A stretch of DNA of 64,000 nt from Chimonanthus salicifolius (Eukaryota; Streptophyta; Magnoliopsida; Laurales; Calycanthaceae): assembly GCA_013350335.1 (NCBI GenBank), contig CM023538.1, positions 49,647,695-49,711,694 on the forward strand, in the 5' to 3' direction. The notes under the pieces were generated by a model. That model was not told where the DNA came from and did no database searches. It worked only from the letters and a program-made list of their open reading frames with translations. The translations under genes and the position numbers were made by a program. Shown here piece by piece: positions 1 to 11,163 of this stretch (positions within the stretch are counted from its first letter, which is position 1; every line of letters begins with the position of its first letter).

Positions 1-1539
1 ATCATTAATTGTTGGAGACCCTTGTGAAGGGTCGAGATGAATTATTGAGGAATTTAATTAGATTTATGTTGTGAGAAGGGGAGTGATTTGGACTAAGGAT
101 GTTAAACCACCATGCGATGAGTTGAATAAATTGTAAGGACTAAGAATATATGTAAATAAACACAACGTGTGTATCTCAAGGTTGGTGTGCAGTACATGTC
201 CCTAGAATAACCTAATGTGGTAATTATGTTAAATGTATGAAACGTAATGGAATGCGACATGCTTGCTATCAATGTGAAATTGTGGTCATAATGTGATTAT
301 GATATATTTATTGCCCATGAAATTATGAATATGTTTCCCCTTAGTATTACTCACCTATGTGCGCGTAGGATGTTATATAGGATGTGAGTATGAGATATTG
401 TGTTAATGGACATGGTGATGCTGAGAATTACTAATGTTGGGGTGAGACCCAAAGAATATATAGGAATTGATAATGTACATTCCTCTTGTTTGGGCTCACT
501 AGTAGCAGTCCACACTCCTTATAGAGGATGTTGGTGTGACATGATGATGATTAGACTAAGGAACTCTATTGGAACGGTGGCGTTGGCTATGGGACTTGGT
601 CCTATAGGATTGTTATCGAGGAGTATAGCCCCTCATATGCTTCGTGTTGCAGGTCGCTCTCACGGCTTTTTATGGTTGTCAATCAGGAGTATAGTCCCTC
701 ACATGCTTCGCATTGAAGGTCGCTCTAGCAAATATTTTGTAAACTTGGTGCGCAGTATTGCGCAGGGTTAGCTACTTGTGAGCCCTACTTGGGTGGTACT
801 AACTTAATAAGACGTATTGTGCAGAGTTAGATACTTGTGAGCCCTACTAGGGAGGTACTAACTTGGTAAGTCGTATATTGATCATCTTAGAGCTAACTTA
901 ATCACCAGAGTGATGAAGGGACGCGGGTAAGGTAGATTATCTATGTTTTATGGAAATCTCTCACTTAGTAAGTCGTATCCTATGTCCCTCAAGGGATCAT
1001 GATGTTTTGACAACCCATTCCATAGAGGTGTCCTTGAGTGGACACTGTGTTCACTTTGATGAGATTGATAGCAAGATAGTGTTACATAGCATGATTATAT
1101 TCCATTTCATACATTATTATCATTATGTGGGTGCGTGAGTGTGTAGCATGCATATTTTCTCATTGAGTATTGTTTGTACTCACGTCCTTTCAATTTTAGG
1201 TAATGTTGCACCGGATGGGTCCGAGGGACCCCGAGGAAAAACTTAATTATTATGCTGCTTTAGACGCACTACATATTGATTTATTTCATTTATTTGAATT
1301 GAATGGATGACGTTGATTTTTACCATTTTATTCATTGAGGATTATTTTATAATAAATTCTATGAAGTTTGATAACTTCATTTTTGAGAATTTATATCCCC
1401 TTTGAGATGTTAATGGTAATTTAAGATTATTTATGGATTTTGAATTTAAGTTGTGAACACAAGTGTGTTTCCCACGTGTGATATTCGAAAAAGAAAGATT
1501 GATCCGCGCAGCGCCTATGTTTTGGGTCAAGGCGTGACA
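1..1539 (+). mobile_element. Solo LTR, left-truncated by window edge (Ty3/gypsy-type)
   Basis: This is the 3' part of a long LTR that is seen complete at 55447-57907. It ends GGCGTGACA at 1539 and is followed by CAAAT, which is the 5-bp target duplication of the complete copy. Two short tandem duplications lie inside. One is about 75 bp (about 615-730, units containing CCTCAnATGCTTCG and GGTCGCTCT). The other is about 68 bp (about 768-875, units containing TACTTGTGAGCCCTACT). The open frames inside it (for example 400-771) resemble no protein. The TGTAAC...GGCGTGACA style of termini recalls the long LTRs of chromovirus-type gypsy elements; the lineage is inference. Confidence 0.7.
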
Positions 1540-1588
1540 CAAATTGACATACATTGAACTTTCTTAAGCTAATTTGGTTGTGGAAGTG

Positions 1589-2080
1589 TGTAACACCCCG
1601 CTTGTCCGATGAGCGAATGGGACCCCACACAATGAAAATCTGATCCAAATATGGGATTCTACTACAACATTGTAGCGGCTTGACCCTTAAATTGCCTTAA
1701 TTTTAGTAAATGGATTTAGTTTCCATGTGTGAGAGGTGTTTGAGGGTCCCACAGGGATCCCACCAATTGGACCCGTGTGCTGAAACCCAGATTTAAAATA
1801 ACACAATGGAAGAGTTTGGAAAATAAGAGAAATAATCATAGTGTTGTGTCTATCGGACCGGCAACATCAGTGGGACCAATGGTATTATCTGTCTGATCCT
1901 AAATAAATGCTAATAACTAGCTTAAAGAGTCTTTAGAGTGAGAGAAAGAGACAATTGATAGAGAAACGAGATTTTGGAAGAACATTCTTCCTATTTTTCT
2001 TCTTTTCTTATTTTCTTCTTCTCCTTAAAAAAATTCCATGTATAGAGTCTCTCAATGATTGCAACTGATGGCAGCCACCC
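1589..2080 (+). repeat. Truncated second LTR 5' end (TGTAACACCCC...)
   Basis: Fifty bases after the first LTR, the sequence TGTAACACCCCG begins at 1589, the usual start of plant gypsy-type LTRs. The next 450 bp carry GGACCG-rich and pyrimidine-rich stretches like those near the start of the LTR at 55447. No matching 3' terminus follows, so this is read as a truncated LTR fragment. The homologous copy starts at 57957. The right boundary is approximate. Confidence 0.4.
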
Positions 2081-3404
2081 GATTACATGTAAAATAAAAA
2101 GGAAAAAATGCCCAAAACTGGCTGGACTCACTTGTGTCAGTTCCTAATTCAGTTGACTGACATATTCAGTTCCATCAACTAAATGTCAGGCAGCTCATGC
2201 TTGAGTCGACTGACATATTCAGTTCAATTGACTGAATCTCAGTTAAAGACTTCTGACTCATTTAACTATGATCAGATCAGTCGACTGAATCTGAAACAGA
2301 AAACGAAGTATCAGTCGATTGCATCTTAGCTAGGACCTGTTTGTATGTCAAATTATAGTTAGCAATTTGGCATACATTAAAAGTACGAAATAGAATTACT
2401 TCATGTACTGCTCGATTTTTTTCTTGAAAATTTTGACAAAATTCATCCTTAAAAAGTAAATATGCCAAAAAGTAGGGAACATATGCATATAGATATGACA
2501 CATCCTATTTGTAAGATGCGGAGATAAAAAAATTTGCCTAATCTATTACTCCCTCTGTCCCAATTTAGTTGTCTTATATGGATTTTAGAATTGTCCCATT
2601 GAAAATGGATAAGATCACATGAAGTGGTAGCCTTATATAGAGAGTTCTTTAAAAAATACAAATGTTTCAAATAAGACAAATAAAATAGGACAGAAGGAGT
2701 ATATAAATTAAATGTTTTCGTATCTTTATAATTTTTACAAAATATTTTAGATTGAAACAAACACTTAAAACAATGTATTCAATTTAAATTTTTTTTACTA
2801 AAAATTTTAGAAGAAAACTAAGTTTAAAATTTAATTGCTAGAGGAATTTTTACTTATAGTATTTTGTAGGTAAGAAAGAAAAGCATAATGAGAAATGTAC
2901 ATACTTTTACATTTAATTATCTTTCCTTAAATCTTCAATCTTTAGAACCACATCAATTACCCTAAGAAAAATAAAAAATATTTAAATTATGTATTTATGT
3001 TATATTACAAGAAAACACTAAATAAGAGTTAAGGTAGTTGAATAATTTATGAATTATATGTTACAAGTATAATAAGTGTATTATATATTTCATGTATAAT
3101 AGAAGTCCCCTTAAAAATACGTAAAAACATTTTTTTAAGAAGCATATAATAGAAACGTTATATGAATATTATACAAAGAATTGCCAAACTGGTACATGTG
3201 GGTTCTACGATGACGACGAGTACGTGTGGTTCTATGACGACAATTGACAGACGTGGGTTCCATGACGATAGCTATCAAGTAACTAATTTGTCAAATCCTA
3301 ACATGAATCTCTACCTTAAATTAATAGAAAAATAGAAGGAAAGTATAGACTTAATAATTAATCAAGGATCAGTTTTATTAAACACCGACAAAGACTCAAT
3401 TAAA
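2081..3404. other. Non-genic stretch with CAGTTGACTGA-type motifs
   Basis: Between about 2145 and 2335 there are repeated, partly palindromic variants of TCAGTTGACTGA and CAGTCGACTGA spaced irregularly, usually next to CATATTCAGTTC. The rest is AT-rich with no convincing coding sequence. From about 2760 it is almost identical to 59205-59845 in the A' duplicate. A MITE occupies 2549-2700. Confidence 0.5.
2549..2700. mobile_element. MITE of the CTCCCTCCGTCCCA family, copy 1
   Basis: It starts CTCCCTCTGTCCCA and ends with the inverted form ...GACAGAAGGAG. TA flanks both sides (2547-2548 and 2701-2702), as in Stowaway/Tc1-mariner-type MITEs. The body is shortened by about 40 bp relative to the paralogous copy at 58951-59139, which shows an internal deletion after the duplication. 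Confidence 0.7.
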
Positions 3405-5050
3405 ATAATGATAATAGAGTGTCCACTAAATCCTTCAATAATTGTTTATATTATTATTTAAAGCTCATATAGATAAAAACTTTCACTTGATTAATTAGTT
3501 GTGAACTGTTAAGATTAATTGATGACTTTGCAGTAGAAGATTTAGATTAAAAGAATCCACTTAATTAAGTGGATTTTATCTAAATTTAAGTATATATCTT
3601 AGATGTTCTTAAAATTAAGAGAAACTAATTTTGGAACATCAATTCTTTAGGGCTAAAAATTGAAGGTTAGAATTTAGAAATTGCTAATTGAGGTGTGGTT
3701 TGCTCTTTTAGAACTTCTAGCACAGAGATCAATTTGTGGAAAAATCATTGTAAATTGTGTATGCAATGAATGTTGTAAATAAGATCACTTTAAATTTTCT
3801 AAAACACACAATAGAGTTTTGTGTTTATTTCTCTCTCCTCTCATATAAACGTAATTGTAGCTTTCTGTTACAGATATTCTTAGTTCATATTAGAGGTGAG
3901 ACTAATCTACATAAGTTACTTAGTAAAAAAATCACCAGTAGTTTTTTTTTTATTCACTTTATAAAATTTTGTACAAAAAATTTCTTTTTTATAAATGAAT
4001 ATAAAAAAAACATTGAACAAATCCTTCAAACTTACTAAATTTAATTATAATATATATTTTCTACTTTTAATAATTTTTATATGAATTTATTTTATTTTTA
4101 AATAATATGAAAAAATTTGAGTTCATGAGATGACCCTTTTTAAAGAGAAGCAAATTCTTGCAAAGCCCATAGGCTTCAGATGAGCTCAGGTTCTTCTAAA
4201 TACAAACGAGTTTGCCCAAACCGAGCCTGTATATAATCCTAGATGGAAATAGCAGGCATATGAAGTCAAAATTGACTACTAAAAAACATATAGAAAAATA
4301 ATATAAATATAATAAATAATAGAGAAATTGATGTGATAAGTTTTCACAAGGTCAAATAAAAATGTAGAACTAAAAAAATCTGAACTCCAAATATATAGAA
4401 ATTTGACGTGACTAGCGATCATGTGGATGAATTAGTTGGTTGCTAGAGAAAGTTATTTAAACTGAATCAAAGAAGAAATCTCTATTTTCACGTAGAATTT
4501 TCGAATCATCAATGCTTGGCTTTCGATTCACTTTTTACCATTACATGAAATATGGATAATTAAATCTTTTCTTTGAAAGAAAAGGTAATTTCAGTTTCGC
4601 TTTTGTTTTAAAATCAAATAATTCTCTCTTTTACATTATGACACCAGATAAGGATTTGATAGTCATGATAAGATAAACAAATATGAATCTAGAAGTGAGA
4701 ATAAGATAAAAGATTAATTCAAGTGGAAAGGAGATAGAATATGAATATAAGTTAAAAAAAATAGATTTTTTAAATGATAAATAAAGTTTCTTTGGAACTA
4801 ACTGCACTTTTTAGTTTTGACTACTAAGTCTGCATTTAAAATTCTGTAACAACAATAAGTAATTGGGAGACTTCGGATTAGATGCAGAACAAAATTAAGC
4901 GCTAAATTCAGATCCATTAATATAAATATTTTTAAAATACTCATCTTTGGTTGTGATCTGTGAATGCTGGCAAGCTACCCGAATCGGACTAGCACATGAG
5001 TTTCACTTTCAGATCAGTATCAAGTGGAGAAAGTACAAATATCAAATTAA
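3405..5050. repeat. Ankyrin-cluster-associated repeat, copy 1
   Basis: This is an unclassified dispersed unit of about 1.2-1.6 kb, recognised by a conserved order of words: a start near CCTTCAATAATTGTTTATATTATTAT, a middle block with GAACTTCTAGCACAGAGATC, a CACGTAGAATTTT block, and an end block with GACTACTAAGTCTGCATTTAAAATTCTGTAAC followed by GAATGCTGGCAAGCTACC. Related copies lie at about 5725-6950, 27520-30580, 54040-55240, 59850-61500 and 62170-63180. No protein or transposon terminus was recognised. Because copy 3 directly adjoins the last exon of the ankyrin-PGG gene, it is probably 3'-flanking DNA of that gene family, spread by tandem duplication. Confidence 0.6.
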
Positions 5051-5724
5051 GCAGTTTAAGACTAAGATCACTGTTAAAAAAAATATACAGTACAAATATT
5101 ATATGAATGTAGAGTTGAAATTTGGGTCGAATTAGGTCCGATTTTAATAAATTCAATCTAGTGCATCTGATCTGATTCAAATTTCTGACTCGAGTCAACT
5201 CGAGTACTGTTTTATAACCTGCTTGCATACTACATATATTAAATTATAGAGATTATTAAATTAGAGAGACTAGCAGTATTCCTATCTAAAAATTTCCTTA
5301 AAACTTTCACCTATCACTAAAACGTCCTTTGGGTTTCTCTTTATGAAAACAAAACACTTCCTTCGACTTCCATACAGTAAACTCTTGAAAAGTGGGCAGA
5401 CCATCTTCAGAGAGGTAGATTTCCTTGTCACTGACGGTAAGCGGGTGACTCCAGAGTAGGCAGTGGATGTGGGGCAGCAATAGATCTCTCATACTGGGTA
5501 ACATTGGTCTCCATATTCCAAATATGATATTGCCGTCCTCGCAACTCAATTTTTTCTTTTATCTTTGTCACTTTTGCAGTAATTTTGTATTACGAAAATA
5601 TGGAATATTACTTTACAAAATGGTTGGGACAATACACTTTTTTATTCTGAATATTTTGAATACGGAGTTAGAGAGATTTATTATATTTTGAATGGGACCA
5701 ATTGCTAGATATTAGTTTAGCCAG

Positions 5725-6950
5725 ATTATAGTGTGTTCCCTAAAATCTTCAATGATTGTTTATATTATTATCTGATGGAGATAAAAACTCTCACTTCACT
5801 AGTTCGATGTGAACTGCTAAGAATCATTGATGACTTTATACTAGAGGATTTAGATTAAAAAAATCCAACTAATTAAGTAAAATTTATTGAAATTTAAATG
5901 CATATCTTTAGATGTTTTCAAAATTAGAAGTAATTGAATTCTTTAGGGCTTAAATTTGAAGGTTAGAATTTAGAAATTGCTACTTGAAATGGGGTTTCTT
6001 CTTTAGAACGCCTAACCGAGAAATGGGACAAATCATTATATTTTGTATGCATTGTACTATTGTAGTGTTGTAAATAAAGATCATTTTAAATTCTCTGAAA
6101 CAAACTATAGAGTTTTGTGTTTCTTTCTCGCTCCTCTCACGTAGACAAAATTCTGACTTTCCTCTTAACTACTAAATATACGCATGTGACTTAGTAAAAA
6201 AATTCATCAGATAAACATTTTTTTACTTCATTAAATTTTTGTACAATTTTTTTTTCTTAAATGAATATAAAAATATTTGGGCCAAATCTTTCAAACTCAG
6301 TAAATTTAATCATAAAATCTCTTTTTTTATTTTTAAATATTTTGTATGAAGTCTTTTTTTTAAATAATACTCCCTCCGTCCCATTTTAGTTGTCTCATTT
6401 GAAATATTTTTATTTTTTAAGGAATTCTATATATAAGGCTAGCACTCATGTGATCTCATCCATTTTCAACACATTTTAACTACTCAAACACAAATGAGCT
6501 AACTATTTCGGGACAATTCCAAAATCCATATAGGACAACTAATTTGAGACAGAGTGAGTAATATGATAAAAATAGGCAAAGTCTTCTAATTCACAAAATT
6601 TAATTTCAATTTTTTTTAATTACCTTATACTATTATTCTCTCTTGTAGATAAAGGAAATAAAGAGATAATTTTGACCACTAAAAAAGTCATGAAAAAAGA
6701 TAAAAGAACAATATAATAAATAGTACAGTGATGATGTTATGACTTTTAACAAAGTCAAATGAAGATGTAGAACTCAAAAAAAAATATTTTTTTAATAATA
6801 AAGAGGTTTCTTCATATTATGGTAAATCAATTTTCTTATGAAATATAAGTTTGTTTAAACTCACTATTTAATGTTGACTACAAAGTCTACATTTAAAATT
6901 CTGTAACAATGATAAGGAATTGAGAAAAAGAAAGACTTCTTATCTGATGC
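5725..6950. repeat. Ankyrin-cluster-associated repeat, copy 2
   Basis: This is a second, more diverged copy in the same orientation as copy 1. It shares the TTCAATGATTGTTTATATTATTATCT start, the GGGGTTTCTTCTTTAGAAC block and the GACTACAAAGTCTACATTTAAAATTCTG end. A MITE is inserted at 6370-6558. It lacks the CACGTAGAATTTT middle block of copy 1. Confidence 0.55.
6370..6558. mobile_element. MITE of the CTCCCTCCGTCCCA family, copy 2
   Basis: This is a clean copy. It starts CTCCCTCCGTCCCATTTTAG and ends with an inverted ...TTGAGACAGAGTGAG, flanked by TA on both sides. It is inside repeat copy 2 and has no counterpart at the homologous position in copy 6 (about 62800). It therefore inserted after the A/A' duplication, or was lost from A'. 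Confidence 0.75.
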
Positions 6951-6954
6951 ACAT

Positions 6955-7118
6955 GGTGTTCTCATATATTGATCCAAGAGGGGGGAGGGTGAATTGGGTC
7001 TATGCTTATTTTTGATAATTTATTATTTTAAAAAAATTTATATGCAATATAAAAAATAATTTAAATACATACACAAATAGAAGAGGAGATGATGAGAGAT
7101 GGAAAAGTGACACAAAGA
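6955..7118 (+). repeat. Truncated LTR-like fragment (GATCCAAGAGGGGGGAGGG)
   Basis: This begins near TTGATCCAAGAGGGGGGAGGG, a purine-rich start common at termini of plant retroelements. It is followed for about 150 bp by AT-rich DNA identical in layout to 63195-63365. In A' the fragment continues past GACGTAGTTCGGCAACC. Here it stops abruptly at 7118, where block B begins. Confidence 0.4.
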
Positions 7119-7289
7119 TTTTTTACAGGCTTAATCATCTTTTTTTGAAGCTTCATATAAGAAAAAGAAACTATATTTCAGTAAATATAATGAATATGAT
7201 TCAAATAATATAGTTTAGAAAAACTAAAAAAGAACAACTATCAATATTTTAATAGAAAAACCTAGGCCATATATGAGAGAGAGACTCAC

Positions 7290-7720
7290 ATTATACCACT
7301 TGATCTCCCAATGTAGTTTCATGGTTTGAGGCATGCCCCAAGGCAGATGGGAACTGTAACTGGCAGCCAGATGCAAGGCCTTGTTCTTTCTATTATCTTC
7401 ATTCTCAGCATCTTCCCACACAATAATCCCTTGGTCTTTTAGGTCAAGAAGAAGTTCAAATACATCGGCCTACCTATTCTCTATTGCCAACAACATTGCA
7501 TTTTTGTCGTCAGATATCCTCTTTTCTTTGAAAGCTTTAGGAAATCTTGTTAAAATTCCTTTTACAATCTCTGTCACCCCAAGTTTAGCAGCAATTAGAA
7601 GTTGTGTCTCATTTTCCCTTACATCTCGTACATATTCTTTCCACTGTTCGTTCTCAATGAGTTTCTCCAGGATTCTCTTCACTAACAAGTGCTTCCGTTT
7701 GGTGTTCATGATCTTCTCAA
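7290..7720 (-). pseudogene. Orphan ankyrin exon with nonsense codon
   Basis: This is a copy of exon 5 of the ankyrin-PGG gene (32107-32531), keeping both splice sites: acceptor AATAG before TTGAGAAG, and donor GTGAGT after the codons for WYN. In the middle, the CAG (Gln) of the source copy, in the context AIENRQADVF, is TAG here, at about 7467-7469. It is 6 bp longer than exon 5 because of a small in-frame difference (VRDVRENE against VLGEHE). No upstream exons and no PGG exon lie nearby, so this is a dead fragment rather than a gene. Confidence 0.75.
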
Positions 7721-8113
7721 CTATTAATTCACAGGTAGAGAAGTGAGAAACCTCTAAATGAAAGGAACTTGAAAAAAAACAAGACCAATACATGAAAGTA
7801 GTATTCTAAACCTCAAGGGTTCGAGTAGCGGCCAAGAGCACGCCTCATGAAATGGGGTTCTTGTGTTTAGTTCTCACTTCATCCCAACGAGACACTTCTC
7901 ATAGATTTAATCAATGTGTGCGGATTGGAAGGTTTACACATTCCCCGAATATAAGTCGGGTTAGACACCTGAACACATTAGTTAAAAAAAATAGTACTCT
8001 AATTGTATATCTAAGTGAAGTCTAGAGTTATTCCTATGCAAATCTTTCATTCTTTCCCTAGAGAACCCGATAGTTCCGACTGAATTGTGTTTTCACTTTT
8101 TATTGGCTGCATC

Positions 8114-9474
8114 CAGGGCTGGCCCTGGCTATAGGCGAAGTAAGCCGCCTCCTAGGGCCCCCAAATAAATAGGGCCCCCAATTCCATAAGATCCTTTATT
8201 ATATATTAAATAGTTTATAATGCACATGAATTACCAAAACATTGTTGTCTAGTTCGGTTATGATGCTCTCCTTCCAAGTTGGAGACCCCAGTTCAAATCT
8301 TTGCTATGTGTATAATAATTTTAATTATTTTTTGATGAAAGTAACAATAATTGGATTTCTTAAAAAATTGAAATAATAATAGTAAAAATCATAATAATAA
8401 TTATTACAATCCTTAATTTTATTGAGTTTTAAAATATATGTGTCATCTAAATAGAGCGGCATTCAAATCTCAGCTAATCTCATTTATAAATTTTAAGTTA
8501 CTACCACTTGAAATCATTTGACTATTTTTAACTATTTCAAATTTAAAACACTCAAAATTGAAAATTTATATATTGATAATTTTTCTACTCAATTTAAAAC
8601 ATGGGTTTCTTAAAAATTAAAATAATGACAGTAACAATCATAATAATAATTATTATAACCCTCATTTTATTGAGTTTAATACTAATAATAAAAATAACAA
8701 TAATTTTAATTATAAAGAATCTTTTAAAATATATGTATCACCTAAATAAAGAGAAAGAGAAACCTATATTGAATTGATAATTTTGAATTAAAAATAATTT
8801 AAAGTTTTTAAAATTTGAAGAGATGAAAAAACATAGCTTTATTCATTTGATCAATGTAAATTTTAGTAGATGTAATATACAGGTATAAATCATTATATTT
8901 AAGATAATTTTAAGTTTTAATTTTTTTAAAAATCCAGAAAAATTAAAAAATTGAAATAATAATATTTTCGTAAGAAATGAGAATTTGTATTAGTGTCGCA
9001 CTCGAATATAATAAAAGATATAGTACCAAAAAAAGTAAAAGAAACAATTGAATTGCTAAATTATATAAAAAGAATTAATTGTTGTTTTCCAAAAGCATGA
9101 ATTGCTAATAGAATAGTGTTGATTATACCAGTTACAGTTACCTCTGCAAAAAGAAGTTTTTCAAAATTAAAATTGATAAAATCTTATCTTCAGTCTATAA
9201 TGTCATAAGAAAGATTGAATGGATTAGCTATATTATCTATTGAAAAATAAATGTTAAAAAAACTTGAATATAGTAATTTAATTAGTAATTTTGCATCTCA
9301 ATATCATAGAAGAATAAATTTTAAATAATACTTTGTTATAAATTTGATTATAATATTTTATTTAGATGTTTCATACTTTGTAAAAAAAATGTATGATTTT
9401 ATTTTTTATGAGTATATAAAAGGCCCATATTAAAAAATTCGCCTAGGGCCCCTGAAATCTCAGGCCCGACCCTG
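8114..9474 (+). mobile_element. Degenerate hAT transposon, copy 1
   Basis: The 5' terminus is CAGGGCTGGCCCTGG and the 3' terminus is CAGGCCCGACCCTG, both mutated forms of CAGGGCCGGCCCTG. The 5' flank GCTGCATC (8106-8113) corresponds to the 8-bp target duplication of copy 2, but the 3' duplication is missing: after 9474 the sequence changes to unrelated DNA. About 9121-9330 translates on the plus strand as the relic of a hAT C-terminal dimerisation region (words SAKRSFSKLKLIKSYL and ERLNGLAILSIEK), interrupted by stops. The rest of the transposase is lost. A tRNA-Gly-like segment lies at 8243-8305. Confidence 0.8.
8243..8305 (+). other. tRNA-Gly(UCC)-like segment inside the hAT element
   Basis: This shows an A-box-like TAGTTCGGTTA, an anticodon-arm-like CTTCCAAG that would place UCC in the loop, and a B-box-like AGTTCAAATCT in tRNA order and spacing. 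Stems are degraded and no CCA or Pol III terminator context is clear. It is a tRNA-derived relic, possibly a SINE head, rather than a functional tRNA. The copy at 33052-33120 keeps the B box better (GAGTTCAAATCTTGG). Confidence 0.35.
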
Positions 9475-10823
9475 AATCTCCAGAATGGGCTCGGCTGAGA
9501 GGGGTCTTGAGTAGTTGCTCATACAGAGGTGTGTACAAGAACAATGGAGGAAATCAGTATATACACGATAACACTGATAGAGGTGGTTGTAATACAGTCG
9601 TGCTTTAACACAAGGGTTGTGACAGCATAAAGGACGGTATCGCTGATTTATGGAGGGCTGTACACGGCAACAAATTGTGTTATTGCTAGTGTGAACAGAT
9701 ATTGTTCTAAAAAGCAGACAGTGGGTCAACTGCATGCAAGCAGATTTAGTAGACATGCTTGTCACAGTGGACTGCAGAAACGCAGAGAGAGGAGTTGCTC
9801 ATATCCGACTGATCTGAGGATAGAACTGCAGTTCCAGATGGAGCAAGGTCGAGAGCGGTCAATGTGCAGAGCTACAGGTGCAGTAGAGGATGTTGTCACA
9901 GATCATCTCCGAGAGAGTTGATGAATTCTCGCCAAAGTAGAGATTGTTGGGATGTTGCTCGATTCACTACATCTACAATAGGGATTTTCGCATAGATTGA
10001 AAATCTAGAAGAGCCTGGTGTGGATATGCAAGTTTACATGGCTTGGTGCAGTGGGATTAGAGAGTTCAAATCCAAGTGGGTTTCCAAATTGGAAATATAG
10101 ACGTATACACGGACTGTTTTTTGAGAAACAAAATCAGCCTGGGCAGCAAGAATATATCTGGCATGATCGAGATCTGCATTAATATGAAATGTAGATTGGT
10201 TGGCCGAAATCTCTTCAGATTTGCAAATATATAGCAGATTGTAGTTGTCTTATTCACTTCATGTAGGTGTCTCTTATTCACTTCATGTGTTCGGATGTTA
10301 GACACGGCAAGATGTAATCGAATGGGTTGCGCATGCTAGAGGCCTCTTGGCCTTTGGCCGCATGACGATGAAGAAGTGTACACGGTGCAGCTAACAGAGA
10401 TGTCACTCTCGAGATGGAGAGTGCTTGTGCACATATGGCATGGCCGTAGGCATTGTGTGGAAGAGGTGCATGCGCAAGACTGCCTTTGAACCTTAGAGGG
10501 TGCTCGGGTATTCCGCGAGCATATGAAACACGTCAAGATGTGCTTGGGGAGCGCATGAAGCCTACAGTAGAGCGGGACAGAAGATTGGTTCTTCTAAGTA
10601 TGAGAGTGGTAAGAAGAGAGGTGTATAAAGGACTCGAGACTTCGGATTTTGGCTCTAGAGTCAAAGGAGTCATCATATTGAATTTGTATTTTCTCTCATA
10701 GTGAAGATTTCTAGCGCTCCATGGACGTAGGCCAAGTGGACCGAACCACGTAAATCTTGTGTTCTTGTGCTGTGATTTTATTCTAATTATTCTTTTGGGT
10801 TATCTGCGCTAATAATCTTAACA
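9475..10823 (+). mobile_element. 3' end of an LTR retroelement: internal tail plus 3' LTR
   Basis: 9945-10823 has LTR form: TGTTGGGA at the start and TCTTAACA at the end, matching the termini of the solo LTR at 28077-29230 (TGTTGGGA...TCCTAACA). Both also share a GGACGTAGGCCA...GAACCACGTAAATC block near the 3' end. Just before it, TCTCGCCAAAGTAGAGAT resembles the polypurine tract of Copia-1 (CTCGCCAAGGTGGAGAT). That marks 9475-9944 as the internal tail of the element. No 5-bp target duplication flanks the LTR, as expected for a truncated 3' end. No coding sequence was recognised in the tail. Confidence 0.6.
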
Positions 10824-10842
10824 CAAGCAACATGGTGGATTC

Positions 10843-11161
10843 TGTTGATATTTGGCTTGATTTAACTCAGCCCATAACTGAGTTGGTATTTATGACAGTT
10901 GTATAACTGCCATTGTGCAGTAGCAAAATTGTAGGAGCATTTCTTTTGTATAGTGGATAACTGCTTGTATGAGAAAATGAGAAAAATGAAGAGAGAAAAC
11001 CAGAGTATGAACTGCACATTGTACCTCCTCATTTTGATTTAGTGAAAACTCTTCCCTGTGTTGCCCGTGGACGTTGGCATTTAGCCGAACCACGTAGATC
11101 TGCATGTTCTTAGTATGTGTGATTGATTTTATTGTTTGAATTTCCGCTGTAAAACTCAACA
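10843..11161 (+). repeat. Copia-1 5' LTR
   Basis: 319-bp LTR with TG...CA ends. It begins TGTTGATATTTGG, ends AAAACTCAACA, and is directly followed by the primer binding site. Confidence 0.92.
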
Positions 11162-11163
11162 AT

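Larger units (their letters stand above)
7119..9474. repeat. Displaced duplicate block B (copy of 31935-34280)
   Basis: This is near-identical to 31935-34280 over ankyrin exon 5, its flanking introns and the whole hAT element. The left edge falls at a TTTACAGG word shared by both sides. The right edge coincides with the 3' terminus of the hAT element (9474). The PGG exon that follows exon 5 in the source gene is absent, so the block cannot make a complete protein. Confidence 0.75.

Noticed and set aside
400..771. 123-codon open frame conserved in both duplicates (also 56781-57152)
   Set aside because: It lies inside a solo LTR and covers a short tandem duplication. Differences between copies do not favour silent positions by eye, and no protein family is recognisable.
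3757..4038. 93-codon frame conserved at 60199-60480
   Set aside because: It sits in AT-rich repeat DNA. The encoded protein is low-complexity Phe/Lys/Ile, and conservation is explained by the recent duplication.
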